From: DASQZT01 sp963728965
GTDB lineage: Bacteria; Acidobacteriota; Terriglobia; Bryobacterales; Bryobacteraceae
Assembly: GCA_963728965.1 (NCBI GenBank)
Contig: CAVSMH010000006.1
Coordinates: 1,488,001-1,552,000 of the forward strand
Direction: 5' to 3'
DNA: 64,000 nt
The position numbers and the translations under genes were made by a program. This document shows, piece after piece, positions 51,137 through 61,100 of the stretch. The notes under the pieces are model-generated. The model did no database searches and was not told the DNA's origin. It saw only the letters and a program-made list of their open reading frames with translations. How positions within the stretch are numbered: position 1 is the stretch's first letter; every line of letters starts with the position of its first letter.

Positions 51137-52467
51137 GAGCTCTTCGCACGCACCGCCTTGGCTGGCTGTTTTTGCTCGCGGCGGCCGCGCCGGCGGCGGC
51201 TCTGGAGGGCGTTCCGCCCAAACCGGTAGACCTTACCGTCACCGTGGGCAAGGGGGTGGTGGTGGATTGCCCGAACGGGATTGTCCGCGTCGCCACCAGC
51301 AGCCCCGAAGTTGTGGATCCAGTCACGGCCAGCGGACGCGAGGTACTCCTTCATGCCAAAGCATTGGGACAGGCGACGCTCTTCATCTGGTCCAAGACCG
51401 GCGAGCGCTCGGTTTACGAGGTAACGGTCGAGCCGAACCTGGAGCCGTTTCGCAGAATGGTGCGTGAGACCTTTCCCGACGAGAAGATCGATATCCGGGC
51501 CGCGCGCGATTCCCTGGCGCTGGTCGGACGGGTCAGCAGCCAGGCCGTGGCGGACCGCGCGCTGGCGCTGGTTGCGGCGTCGGTCAAAGGTGCCGTCAGC
51601 AATCTCTCCGTGGCGCCTCCGCCCGTCGAGAAGCAGATCGTGCTGCACGTGAAATTCGCCGAGCTCAACCGCACCGCGGTGGAGGAATTCGGAGTCAGTC
51701 TCCTCTCCACCGGCGCCTTCAATACGCCGGGACGGATCACCACGGGCCAGTTCCCGTCGGGCACATTGCCGACGTTGAGCGGCACCATCGGGAAAGGGGT
51801 GGCCGGTACCCCAAGCCAGTTCTCGTTATCCGACATGCTCAACATCTTCGCGTTCCGGCCCGACCTCAACCTGGGGGTGCTCATCCAGGACCTGCAGTCG
51901 CGCGGGCTTCTGCAGATTCTGGCAGAGCCGAACCTGGTGGCCACCAACGGCAAGGAGGCCAGCTTCCTGGCGGGCGGCGAATTTCCCATACCGGTGCAGC
52001 AGAGCGGCGCCAACGCCGGGGGGATCACGGTTATGTTTCGCGAATACGGCATCCGGCTCTCGTTCCTACCGGTCGTGACCTCGCACGATACGATTCGGCT
52101 GCACGTCAAGCCGGAGGTCTCCACCATCGATTCCGCCAACGGCGTGACGGTCTCGGGGCTGACGATCCCGGCGCTGTCCACCCGGCGTATCGAGACCGAT
52201 GTCGAACTCGGCGCCGGGCAGAGCTTCGTCATCGGCGGGCTCATCGACGACCGGGTGATCGAAAGTCTCTCGCACATGCCCGGGTTGGCCCATATTCCGA
52301 TCCTGGGGGCCTTGTTCAAATCGCGGTCCACCACCCGGACCAAGACGGAACTGGTGGTTGTGGTCACTCCCGAAGCCGCTTCACCAGTAGCCGGCCCTCT
52401 CCCCCTGCCGGTTATGCCCGCGCCCTTCATGGCGCCGCAGGATACGCAGAAAGAGAAACCGGAATGA
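51133..52467 (+). CDS. cpaC: Tad secretin CpaC/RcpA
   Basis: A 444-aa outer-membrane secretin with a signal peptide (about 1-22). An N-terminal pilus-secretin domain (VDLTVTVGKGVVVDCPNGIVRVATSSPEVVD) and a BON-like segment (about 110-160) precede the secretin C-domain (about 225-420; GLLQILAEPNLVATNGKEASFLAGGEFPIP and HIPILGALFKSRS). It forms the ring through which the pilus or exported protein leaves. ATGA overlaps on both sides couple it to cpaB and cpaF. Confidence 0.95.
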   Translation: MRALRTHRLGWLFLLAAAAPAAALEGVPPKPVDLTVTVGKGVVVDCPNGIVRVATSSPEVVDPVTASGREVLLHAKALGQATLFIWSKTGERSVYEVTVEPNLEPFRRMVRETFPDEKIDIRAARDSLALVGRVSSQAVADRALALVAASVKGAVSNLSVAPPPVEKQIVLHVKFAELNRTAVEEFGVSLLSTGAFNTPGRITTGQFPSGTLPTLSGTIGKGVAGTPSQFSLSDMLNIFAFRPDLNLGVLIQDLQSRGLLQILAEPNLVATNGKEASFLAGGEFPIPVQQSGANAGGITVMFREYGIRLSFLPVVTSHDTIRLHVKPEVSTIDSANGVTVSGLTIPALSTRRIETDVELGAGQSFVIGGLIDDRVIESLSHMPGLAHIPILGALFKSRSTTRTKTELVVVVTPEAASPVAGPLPLPVMPAPFMAPQDTQKEKPE

Positions 52468-53828
52468 TCGAAATCCAGAGCGAAGCCCTCGGCGAAGTCA
52501 CCTGGGAGCAGAGGCTCCTGCGGAATGCCGCTCGCAAGACCGGGTTCAACCCCGAATACCAGGAACTGAAGTTCACGCTGCACCGGAAGCTGCTCGACCG
52601 CATCAACCTGGATGCACTGGCGAGCATCGACAACGACCGCATCCGCGCCGAGGTGCGCCAGGCGGTGCTCACCATTGTCGAGAGCGAGCCCACCTTGTTA
52701 ACGGCGCCCGAAAAGCAGCAGATCAGCGACGAAGTCCTGAACGAGGTCTTCGGACTGGGACCGCTCGAGCCGCTGCTTCAGGACACCACCATTTCGGACA
52801 TCCTGGTCAACGGCGCGCGCCAGGTCTACGTGGAGCGCCGCGGTCTGCTGGAAGTCACCAACGTACGCTTCCATGACGATGGCCACCTGCTGCGCATCAT
52901 CGACAAGATCGTGTCGCAGGTCGGCCGCCGTGTGGATGAATCGAACCCTATGGTAGACGCTCGCCTGGCGGACGGTTCGCGCGTGAATGCCATTATCCCT
53001 CCACTGGCGGTCGACGGACCGCTGCTTTCGATCCGCCGTTTTGGGACCGACAAGCTCATGCCCGCCGACCTGGTCGAGAAATTGTCGCTGACTCCGGGGA
53101 TGATGAAGCTCCTCGAAGCCGCCGTCAAGGCGCGCCTGAATATCATCGTTTCCGGCGGTACGGGCGCGGGGAAGACCACCCTGCTCAATGCGCTCTCGGC
53201 TTATATTTCAGCCAAGGAACGCATCGTCACCATCGAAGACGCGGCCGAACTCCAGCTCAAGCAGCCGCACCTGGCAAGGCTGGAGACGCGCCCCGCCAAC
53301 GTGGAGGGCCATGGCGCCGTCCGCCAGCGGCAACTGCTGGTGAACAGCCTCCGCATGCGCCCGGACCGGATCATCGTCGGCGAAGTCCGCGGGGAAGAGG
53401 CGCTGGACATGCTGCAGGCGATGAACACCGGCCATGACGGTTCTTTGACCACGGTTCACGCGAACAGCCCGCGGGACGCCATCTCGCGCCTCGAGGTCAT
53501 GGTCTCGCTGGCCAACGCGAACATGCACCTGACGGCGATTCGCCAGCAGGTCGCCTCCGCGGTCCACATCCTGGTGCAGGCATCCCGTTTGAGCGACGGC
53601 AGCCGCCGCGTCACTCATATCACGGAAGTCACCGGCATCGAGACCGACATTGTGACCTTGCAGGACATCTTCGCATTCGAGAAACGGGGTGTGTCGCCTG
53701 ACGGGAAAGTGCTCGGCCGGTTTGCGGCCACAGGCATCCTTCCGAAATTCAACGAAAAGCTGGTGGCCGCGGGCATACGCCTGCCGGTCGACCTCTTCGA
53801 TGAAGTGGTCATGGTTGGCCCGGCATGA
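52464..53828 (+). CDS. cpaF: Tad secretion ATPase CpaF/TadA
   Basis: A 454-aa hexameric ATPase of the VirB11/TadA class. Walker A is GGTGAGKTT (231-239, K237); the Asp box and Walker B follow (RIVTIEDAAELQL, RPDRIIVGEVRGEEALDMLQAMNTGHDGSLTTVHAN). It powers pilus assembly or secretion at the inner membrane with TadB and TadC. The usual TadZ/CpaE localisation ATPase, normally just before it, is absent; cpaC directly precedes it with an ATGA overlap. Confidence 0.97.
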   Translation: MIEIQSEALGEVTWEQRLLRNAARKTGFNPEYQELKFTLHRKLLDRINLDALASIDNDRIRAEVRQAVLTIVESEPTLLTAPEKQQISDEVLNEVFGLGPLEPLLQDTTISDILVNGARQVYVERRGLLEVTNVRFHDDGHLLRIIDKIVSQVGRRVDESNPMVDARLADGSRVNAIIPPLAVDGPLLSIRRFGTDKLMPADLVEKLSLTPGMMKLLEAAVKARLNIIVSGGTGAGKTTLLNALSAYISAKERIVTIEDAAELQLKQPHLARLETRPANVEGHGAVRQRQLLVNSLRMRPDRIIVGEVRGEEALDMLQAMNTGHDGSLTTVHANSPRDAISRLEVMVSLANANMHLTAIRQQVASAVHILVQASRLSDGSRRVTHITEVTGIETDIVTLQDIFAFEKRGVSPDGKVLGRFAATGILPKFNEKLVAAGIRLPVDLFDEVVMVGPA

Positions 53829-54796
53829 TCCGATCGGTCTTCCTGTTCGCGTTTTTCGCCGCCATCGGCGGTTATGTGCTGATCACGCTGTGGCTCGACC
53901 GCCGGGTCCACCTGGCCGCGCTGCGCCGCCTCACGGGCAAAGAACCCGCCCTCTCGGCGGTGCGCCGCGCCGCTCAGCCGGCGCTCATGCAGGTGGCCGA
54001 CGAGGTTCGCGGCCGACTCGCCATCCGCCTGTTGGAACGGATTCGCCTGAGGCAGTCCGCCGTCCAACTGCTCGAGACCGCGGGGATCAAGTGGGGCGCT
54101 GCCGGCCTGCTGCACCGTTCCACGACCCTGTTTCTGGCCGGATTCTTGCTGTGCACGGTGGTCACCCGCAACCGGCACCCGGGCCTGGCGATCCTGGCCG
54201 GATTGCTCGGCGCATACCTGCCTGTGGCGTACGTGCGGCGCAAGGCGGCCGCACGCGTGCGGAAATTCGAAGAGCAATTCCCGGACTGTCTCGAGTTCAT
54301 CTCGCGCTCCATGCGCGCAGGGCATGCTTTCTCGGTCTCGCTCGATATGGTGTATCGCGAGTTCAGCAATCCGCTGGCCGGCGAATTCCGCCGCACGTTC
54401 GAGGAGCAGAACCTGGGCCAGCCGCTGGATATCGTGTTGAAGAAGCTCACGCAACGCATTCCGTCGATGGATGTGCAGTTCTTTGTTTCCGCTGTCCTGC
54501 TGCAGAAACGCACCGGCGGCAACCTGGCGGAACTGCTCGACAAGCTGGCGCACATCATTCGCGAGCGCTTCAAACTGCGCGCTCGCATCCGGGCCATCAG
54601 CGCCCAGGGACTGATGTCCGGCCGCATCCTGGCCGCGATTCCCATGGCTGTAGCGGGGCTGATGTTCGCCGTGAACCCGCAATATGCGCGATTCTTCGTG
54701 GATGATCCGGTGGGGCACCAACTGGTGGGGGGCGCGGTCGGCCTGCTCGCGGTGGGCTACCTGATTATCAAGAAGATCGTAGTCATCGAGGTCTGA
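53825..54796 (+). CDS. tadB: Tad inner-membrane platform protein TadB
   Basis: A 323-aa membrane protein of the T2SSF/TadB family: N-terminal helix (about 4-22), two helices near 100-135, the T2SSF helical domain (about 155-280; FEEQFPDCLEFISRSMRAGHAFSVSLDMV) and C-terminal helices. It forms the inner-membrane platform with TadC. The start overlaps cpaF in ATGA. Confidence 0.94.
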   Translation: MIRSVFLFAFFAAIGGYVLITLWLDRRVHLAALRRLTGKEPALSAVRRAAQPALMQVADEVRGRLAIRLLERIRLRQSAVQLLETAGIKWGAAGLLHRSTTLFLAGFLLCTVVTRNRHPGLAILAGLLGAYLPVAYVRRKAAARVRKFEEQFPDCLEFISRSMRAGHAFSVSLDMVYREFSNPLAGEFRRTFEEQNLGQPLDIVLKKLTQRIPSMDVQFFVSAVLLQKRTGGNLAELLDKLAHIIRERFKLRARIRAISAQGLMSGRILAAIPMAVAGLMFAVNPQYARFFVDDPVGHQLVGGAVGLLAVGYLIIKKIVVIEV

Positions 54797-54797
54797 C

Positions 54798-55703
54798 GTG
54801 CTGCTGCTCTCCACCCTCGCGGTCTTCCTCGCCGTCGCCGGTGTCACCATTTGGGTCAGCTTTCGGATGTGGGACTGGCGGGTGCGCGCCGCGGATCGGA
54901 TTTCTCCGCGCCCAGCGGCGGCCATTCCGCTGCTTCCTTCTCCGTCGCTCATCTGGCGGGACCTGGTGAAGCGAATGGGCTTTTTCGTTCCGGCCTCGCC
55001 GAAGGATCTGCCGCGCCTGAAGCGTTTGCTGGTCCGTGCCGGATTCCGGAATCCCGCGGCGTACCGGGTCTTCTACGGGGCGCGGGCGCTCTCGATCCTG
55101 GTTTTTGCCCCAGTGGGTGCAATCCTGGGGCTACGCTCCGACCACCTCCTGCTCTACAGCGGCATCGCGATGATGGTGGGTTACATGCTTCCGATGCAGT
55201 ATCTCACGTTCCGCATCCGCCGCCGCCAGCGGGCGATCGAAAAAGGGCTGCCCAATGCGCTCGATCTGATGGTGGTTTGCGTGGAATCGGGCCTGGGGCT
55301 GGATCAGACCACGGTTCAGGTCGCCAAAGAGCTGCAATCCGCCTACCCCGAGATTTGCGACGAATTTGTGGTCATGAATCTGGAGATGCGGGCCGGCAAG
55401 CGACGCGCCGAGGCGCTCCACAACCTGGCGGAGCGCACCGGGGTGGAAGAACTCAAGAAACTGGTGGCGGTACTCATCCAGACCGACAAGTTCGGTACCA
55501 GCATCGCCCAGAGTCTGCGCGGCCACTCCGACTACATGCGCGTGATGGCCCGCCAAAAGGCGGAAGAACAGGCCGCCAAGCTGGCCGTGAAGCTGGTCTT
55601 TCCGATTTTCTTTTGTGTTCTGCCGTCGCTGTTCGTGGTGACGGTGGGCCCCGTTCTGACAAGGCTGGTACGGGATTTGTTACCTATGATCGAAAACATG
55701 TGA
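54798..55703 (+). CDS. tadC: Tad inner-membrane platform protein TadC
   Basis: A 301-aa T2SSF-family membrane protein. Core: LPNALDLMVVCVESGLGLDQTTVQVAKEL and GVEELKKLVAVLIQTDKFGTSIAQSLRGHSDYMR, with the C-terminal helix FPIFFCVLPSLFVVTVGP typical of TadC. It starts with GTG one nt after tadB. It is the last recognisable Tad gene; no flp pilin, tadE or tadF follows. Confidence 0.94.
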   Translation: MLLLSTLAVFLAVAGVTIWVSFRMWDWRVRAADRISPRPAAAIPLLPSPSLIWRDLVKRMGFFVPASPKDLPRLKRLLVRAGFRNPAAYRVFYGARALSILVFAPVGAILGLRSDHLLLYSGIAMMVGYMLPMQYLTFRIRRRQRAIEKGLPNALDLMVVCVESGLGLDQTTVQVAKELQSAYPEICDEFVVMNLEMRAGKRRAEALHNLAERTGVEELKKLVAVLIQTDKFGTSIAQSLRGHSDYMRVMARQKAEEQAAKLAVKLVFPIFFCVLPSLFVVTVGPVLTRLVRDLLPMIENM

Positions 55704-55706
55704 TCG

Positions 55707-55714
55707 GCCGATAA
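55707..55714 (+). promoter_or_regulatory. Sigma-28-type -10 (GCCGATAA) before the 31-aa peptide gene
   Basis: A perfect GCCGATAA lies 24 nt upstream of the ATG at 55739. The -35 position (55688-55695) has no TAAA, so only the -10 half is supported. It could give the peptide its own expression on top of operon read-through. Confidence 0.4.
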
Positions 55715-55738
55715 GAGGCAAGAAAGGAGTAGTGTGCG

Positions 55739-55834
55739 ATGGATGGAACGACGGTTCGAGTGATCTGCGCGGTGCTGGCGGTGGTAATTGGAATTGTCAT
55801 TTTCCTGCGGCGCCGCAGCCGGAGCGTTGAGTAG
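55739..55834 (+). CDS. 31-residue single-helix membrane peptide
   Basis: A very short ORF with MDGTTVRVICAVLAV at the start, one hydrophobic helix (about 6-22) and a basic end (FLRRRSRSVE). AAGGAG lies about nine nt upstream. A like-sized peptide with an MDG-TVR start and a basic tail is, as I recall, found next to tad genes in other Acidobacteria; this needs a search. It could be a minimal pilin-like or accessory membrane subunit, but it lacks a prepilin cleavage motif. A strong terminator directly follows, which supports that it is a real, last gene of the operon. Confidence 0.6.
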   Translation: MDGTTVRVICAVLAVVIGIVIFLRRRSRSVE

Positions 55835-55852
55835 GACAGAATGAATCGGACA

Positions 55853-55891
55853 AAGGCGCGGCGGAATTCCCGATCCGCGCCTTCGCTTTTT
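55853..55891 (+). terminator. Rho-independent terminator of the Tad operon
   Basis: A perfect nine-bp stem, AAGGCGCGG (55853-55861) with CCGCGCCTT (55875-55883), is followed by CGCTTTTTC-type T-run ending at 55891, adjacent to the stop of the converging gene. Confidence 0.9.
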
Positions 55892-58138
55892 CTAACGGAG
55901 AGGTAACGCGAGCCGGTTGCTTTCCACCTCTCCGGCGCGGACCGAAATGGCCGCGGGTGCTGCGCCACCCAGGTCGTCGGGAATGCGAATCGCCACCGAC
56001 TGAAGTCCCAGGGTGCCGGCGATGACGGTAGTGGCATCCGGCGCCAGCACGCGATCGGCCACCAGGATCTCCACAGGATCTACCAGCGCCGGAAGCGGAG
56101 CTGTCTGCAGGCGGAAGCCGTCCGGGGGCGGCGGTGTGAGCGGCCCAAAGCCGGTTCCGTACAAGACGATGCGTTCGCCTGGCGCGGCAGGCGCCTCCGG
56201 AGTCACCGGAACGCCATCGGCGTGCGCCGCCAGGAACAGCCCCGGGGCGTTACGCGCCACTTGAAATTCGACCCGAACCATAGCCGCGCCCGAGCGAAGC
56301 AGTTGCAGTTGGTAGGCTCCCGGCTCGAGGTCGCTCGGTACCTGGAAATTAATCTGCTGCGGCGACACGAACAGCAAAGGCAGGAGGTGGCCCGCGCACC
56401 GCAATGTCGCTCCGGCCAGCGTCTGCGGCAACGGATCCGTGGTGGCTTCGGCGGTGTCGGTGGCAAGGTCGGTACCCAGCAGGGAAGCGATCGACCCTGG
56501 GGCAACCGCGTCGGTGCCGGTCTGTCCCGCGGCATTCGCGACACTCGGAGGGGGCGGAGGCTCCGGCCGGCGGTCGAACCAGGCCAGCACCGCGCGCGGC
56601 CCATCCATCGCCAAAGGCGCCGGATTCGCAGTCCCGTTGAGATCGAGACCCCAGGCGCGGAATCTCATGCCGGCGGCCGGGTCTACCGCCACGTTCACTA
56701 CCGTGCCCGCCGCGTAGAACCCGTCCGCAGTGGGAGGCGAGAATCGCCAGGTGGCCGCATCGGCGGGATCGCTGCTCGCGGTCAGCCGGTAAGAGGTTCC
56801 ATAACGCGCCGTAATCTTGTGGTACCCTGCCGTCATCATCACAGCGGTGCTGCCGGTGCCCTCCCAGCCGAGCAGGTCGAGCCGCACGCCGTCGCCGGCG
56901 CTGATCGCCGCCGGCGCCGAAAGCTCCACCGTGTCGCCGACGGGCCGCTCCACTTCGCAGGGCGTGCGACAGTCCGCGCCCGCCACCGACAGGACCAGCC
57001 CGCTCGGAATGCTGTCCACCCGCAACCGGCTGAGGGGATCGTAAGCCGCGGTCAGCCGGATTCCCGAGTCCACTTGCGTTTCGGTGACGCGAATCGCCAG
57101 CGGATTGGCACCACCGGACGACCACGACCGGAAGACCCAGGGTGCTCCCGCCGCATCCACCTGCAGCGCCGGGGCGGAAACCGAGTGGGGGTCCCCCGCC
57201 GCCCAAAACAGGTTGCGCGGAGCCGCGGCCTCGCCGCCATCCACCGCCACGCTGAGCCCCGCCGGCGCCGTTTCGATCAGCACCGGAACGGCCCGAACAA
57301 ACTGCGCCACCAGTTCGACCGGCGCGGCCCCGGGAGGCACTTCATAGGCATGGTTGACCGCTCCACCGTCGCTCCACGACCGAAACATCCACAGCCGCCC
57401 CACGCGGTCCCATTGCGGCGAGAGTACGCCCACCGTGTGGACCGTGTTCCAGCCCCATTCGAGCGTAGCCGGCGATCCCACCGGTGCGCGATCGGCGAGC
57501 ACTTCGAGATTGTCCGGTGAGGTCAGCAAGGTGACGCCGCGGGCCACGGTGAAGCGCGGATACACCGTGGTCGCCTGGTTCACTACCAGCGAATAGAGCG
57601 CCGCGGCGGGTCCCCCCTGGGCCCAGCCGGCAAACACAAAACCGGCTCCGGGAACCGCCAGCAGCGAGACCGTCGAGCCAGCCTCGGTCCACACGTCGGC
57701 ATCCTGCTGGTAGGCGGCCTCGTTGACCCATACCGTGCCCGGCGATGCGCAGGGGGGCGTCTCGCAGCGGAAGAAATTAAGGCTGACGGCATACTCGATG
57801 GCCAGGTCGGCGTTGTACCACGGAATACCACCGGCCGTGATCGTCACGAAGTTGGATGGCGTGGGCAGAGGGCCGGATGAGGTGCTCCAGGCCTGGAATA
57901 CGTAACGCGTCTTCGGCCAGGCGCTGTACTGCACGGCGGGAATCTCCAGGGTGTGTTTGCTCCCTGCCGGCCAGGTAAAGACGGCCGCGCCGGTGAACGA
58001 CCGGCCGTCCACCAGGAACACCGCCTCCCGGGCGCTCACCGAGATGCGGGTGACCGCTCCGGTATCCTGCGCGGGCAGGGGGACCGTCAACCCCGCAAGC
58101 AACATGGTTGCCAGCCATCTTGGACCGTTTTTGCGCAT
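55892..58138 (-). CDS. Large secreted protein with repeated beta domains and Solibacter C-terminal domain
   Basis: A 748-aa exported protein. Signal peptide about 1-24. The middle (about 25-520) is a series of beta-rich repeats marked by a F-x-x-W motif (YVFQAWSTSS, FVFAGWAQGG, WMFRSWSDGG, WVFRSWSSGG, LDLLGWEGTG, MRFRAWGLD), like InlB B-repeat/PEGA-type modules. The C-terminus (about 530-748) is the TIGR03437-type Solibacter domain (VAPGSIASLLGTDLA, LPLLFVSPQQINFQVP, ERIVLYGTGFGPLTP). Such proteins are probably surface-exposed; the C-terminal domain may be a sorting or binding module. The ATG at 58138 has GGAG nine nt upstream; a GTG at 58153 is the alternative. A sigma-28-like promoter is seen in the divergent region. 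Confidence 0.88.
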   Translation of the reverse strand: MRKNGPRWLATMLLAGLTVPLPAQDTGAVTRISVSAREAVFLVDGRSFTGAAVFTWPAGSKHTLEIPAVQYSAWPKTRYVFQAWSTSSGPLPTPSNFVTITAGGIPWYNADLAIEYAVSLNFFRCETPPCASPGTVWVNEAAYQQDADVWTEAGSTVSLLAVPGAGFVFAGWAQGGPAAALYSLVVNQATTVYPRFTVARGVTLLTSPDNLEVLADRAPVGSPATLEWGWNTVHTVGVLSPQWDRVGRLWMFRSWSDGGAVNHAYEVPPGAAPVELVAQFVRAVPVLIETAPAGLSVAVDGGEAAAPRNLFWAAGDPHSVSAPALQVDAAGAPWVFRSWSSGGANPLAIRVTETQVDSGIRLTAAYDPLSRLRVDSIPSGLVLSVAGADCRTPCEVERPVGDTVELSAPAAISAGDGVRLDLLGWEGTGSTAVMMTAGYHKITARYGTSYRLTASSDPADAATWRFSPPTADGFYAAGTVVNVAVDPAAGMRFRAWGLDLNGTANPAPLAMDGPRAVLAWFDRRPEPPPPPSVANAAGQTGTDAVAPGSIASLLGTDLATDTAEATTDPLPQTLAGATLRCAGHLLPLLFVSPQQINFQVPSDLEPGAYQLQLLRSGAAMVRVEFQVARNAPGLFLAAHADGVPVTPEAPAAPGERIVLYGTGFGPLTPPPPDGFRLQTAPLPALVDPVEILVADRVLAPDATTVIAGTLGLQSVAIRIPDDLGGAAPAAISVRAGEVESNRLALPLR

Positions 58139-58163
58139 TCGACAGGTCTCCACTCTGTTGGAA

Positions 58164-58191
58164 CTTATCGACTCCGCCGATAAGAATGTTA
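58164..58191. promoter_or_regulatory. Overlapping divergent sigma-28-type -10 boxes
   Basis: The plus strand has GCCGATAA at 58176-58183, ending seven nt before the ATG at 58191; its -35 position lacks TAAA. The minus strand reads TAACATTC (58191-58184), exactly 11 nt, then GTCGATAA (58172-58165), each core one base off consensus, directed at the gene starting at 58138. The two -10s create a perfect inverted repeat CTTATCG-N7-CGATAAG (58164-58184). Confidence 0.5.
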
Positions 58192-61100
58192 TGCGGCGTC
58201 AACGCCTTTTGGTTCTCTTCGCGGCATGGACGGCGGTCCTGGCAATCGCTTCGGCCGGGCTCGCGGCTGCGGCTACCTTCGGAGAAGTGGTATCCATCGG
58301 CGGGGAGGCGGCCGATGTGGCGCTCGATGAAGCGCGCGGCGTTCTGTACGTCGCCAACTTCACGGCGGGCCGGATTGACGTGGTTTCCCTCGCGGATCAT
58401 AGCGTTCGCACCTCCATCCACGTCGCTCCCGGTCCTTCTTCGCTGGCTCTTTCCCGGGATGGGCGCTACCTGGTGGTGACCCACTTCGGCAACGTCGAGC
58501 CGCCGGCCTCGCCGGGCAATGCCCTCACGGTGCTGGATCTTACGACGGGCGGACGGCAATCCTACGTCTTGGGCGATCCGCCTCTCGGGGTGGCCTTCGG
58601 GTCGGACGGGCTGGCCCTGGTGGTCACGACTGCCGAATTCCTGCTGCTCGATCCCGCCAGCGGGGCCACCAACCTGATCGACACCGTGGCCGAGGTGACC
58701 GCCGCCAGCGTACCGGCGGCGCCGGGGACGCCGCCGGTCCAGATCGTGGCCAGCGGGATCGGGGCCTCGGCGGACGGCCGCTGGATTATCGGTCTTACCG
58801 ACACCTTCCGGTTCACTTACGATGTCTCGCTGAAACGGGTTGTGGTGCGCGGCTACACGGCGTCGCCGCCGCTCGGCCCGCGCGTCGTGAGCGTCGCAAA
58901 CGACGGTGCTTACTACGCCGCCGGATGGGGGGTTTTTGCGCGGAACGGACCCTTGATGGCCCAGTTCGGCAACGCTGCCGGTCTGCTCTCCGTCGGATCT
59001 CTGGCGCTCGATTCGGCCTCCAATACCTTATATGCGCAGATCCCGGAGGCGCAGGGGGACTCGAAGGATACTCCGTCTCAGCCGCCGGTGCTGGGGGTGC
59101 TGGATGCGGATAATCTCACTGTGCGCGACCGTTTGCGACTGCCCGAGAACCTGGCCGGCAGGGGCGTGCTGAACGCGGCCGCCGACACCGTATACGCCGT
59201 CTCCGAGAGTGGCGTGCTCATTCTCCCGGTCGGGTCGATTCCGGCCCGGCATCGGGTGGCGGCGGACCGGGACGACGTGGTGTTCCAGGGCAACTTCTGC
59301 CAGCGGGGAGCGATCACTCGCACGCTGCGCATCGTCGATCCGGGGGGCGGCCAAACGTCCTTCGCGCTTTCATCCGATCTGCCGGGGGTCACGCTCTCGC
59401 CGGCTTCGGGGCGCACGCCGGCCACCGTCGAGGTCCGCATCGATCCCGCGGCCTTCGCCGACCGACGAGGCACCACCGTAGGGTGGTTGACAATCTCCTC
59501 TCCAGAGGCGATCAACATCCCGGCCTCCACACGGATTCTGGTCAACAATCGCCGCCCCGACGAGAGAGGCACATCCACGGTCGTTCCCGGTACGCTGTCG
59601 GATCTGCTGGCCGATCCTTCGCGCGACCGGTTTTACATCCTGCGCCAGGATCGAAACCAGGTGCTGGTGTACGACGGTTCCGGCTTCTTCCCGCTGGCCA
59701 CGCTGCGCACCAGCAATACGCCTACCCGGCTGGCGATCACGTTTGATCGTAAGTATCTGCTGGTGGGACATGACAATTCGCAACTGGTGTACGTATACGA
59801 TCTCGACACGTTCGATCTTCTACCTCCGGTGGTTCTCCCGCCCGGACACTATCCGCGATCGATCGCGGCATCTTCGAATGCCATCCTGGTGGCGTCGCGG
59901 GTAGCCGGCGCGGAACATACGATTGACCGCATCGACCTGGCGTCCCGTACGGCTACGACGCCACCCAGCTTGGGCGTTTTCAAGAACACGATTGCCGTGG
60001 ATACGGTGCTGGCGCGAACCCCCAATGGCAGCGCGGTGATGGCCGCCTCGGCCGACGGAATGGTGATGTTGTACGACGCTGCGGCGGACACGTTCACGGT
60101 CTCGCGGAAACTGGGACCGGCACTGAGCGGCGCCTTCGCCGCATCGGCGTCGGGGCAGTTTCTGGTCGGCAGCACGCTACTGAACGGCTCGCTGGTGCCG
60201 CTTGCGACCTGGAGCACGAGCGATTTTGCCTCCGGTTTTGCTTTTCTGGGCGGTCAGGGGGTCCGCCTGACTGGCCCGTCATCCGGAACCGGCGCGGGAG
60301 GTGTGCTGGAACGCCTGGACCTGGAGACGGGCAGCCGGATCCGCCCTACGCGGCTTTCCGAACAACCGCTCGTCGGCGGCGGGGTCTCGGTCTTCACCCG
60401 CACCCTGATGCCACTGGCCAACGGCAATGCTTATGTGGCGCTCACCAAGTCCGGCTTCACGGCGGTGCCGTGGGAATTCGATGCCGCGGTGGTGCCCCCC
60501 ACGATCCAACGGGTGGTGAATGCGGCCGACCTGACCTCGCCGGTGGCCGCGGGCTCGCTGATCACCGTTTTCGGAACGGACCTGAATCCGATCAACGCGG
60601 TCACCCGGGAGATGCCGCTGCCGACGGCGCTGGGCGAATCGTGCCTGACGGCCAACGGGACGGCGATTCCGATGATGTTCGCTTCGCCCGGGCAGATCAA
60701 CGCCCAAATGCCGATTCATCTCGACGGCCGTGTGGTGGTGACGCTGTACACTCCCGGCGGAGTCAGCGATGACTATTACGTGAATGTGCTCCCCGTGGCG
60801 CCGGCCGTATTCCTGAGCGGAACCGCCGGCCCGCTGACCGACATTCCGGTCGTAGTCAAAGGTTCCAACCAGCAACTGGTCACTCCCTCCAACCCGATTC
60901 ATCCCGGTGACGAGATCTCGATCTATGCCACTGGACTCGGGCAGACGTCGCCCGAAGTCGAGGCCGGCATTCCACCGCCATCGTCACCTGCGGCTCTCCT
61001 GGTTACCCCTCCCGAGGTTCGCCTGGGCGGCGTGCCGATGGCCGTCGGGTTTGCCGGGCTCATCCCCGGCCAGGTGGGAGTCTATCGGATCGATGCCAAA

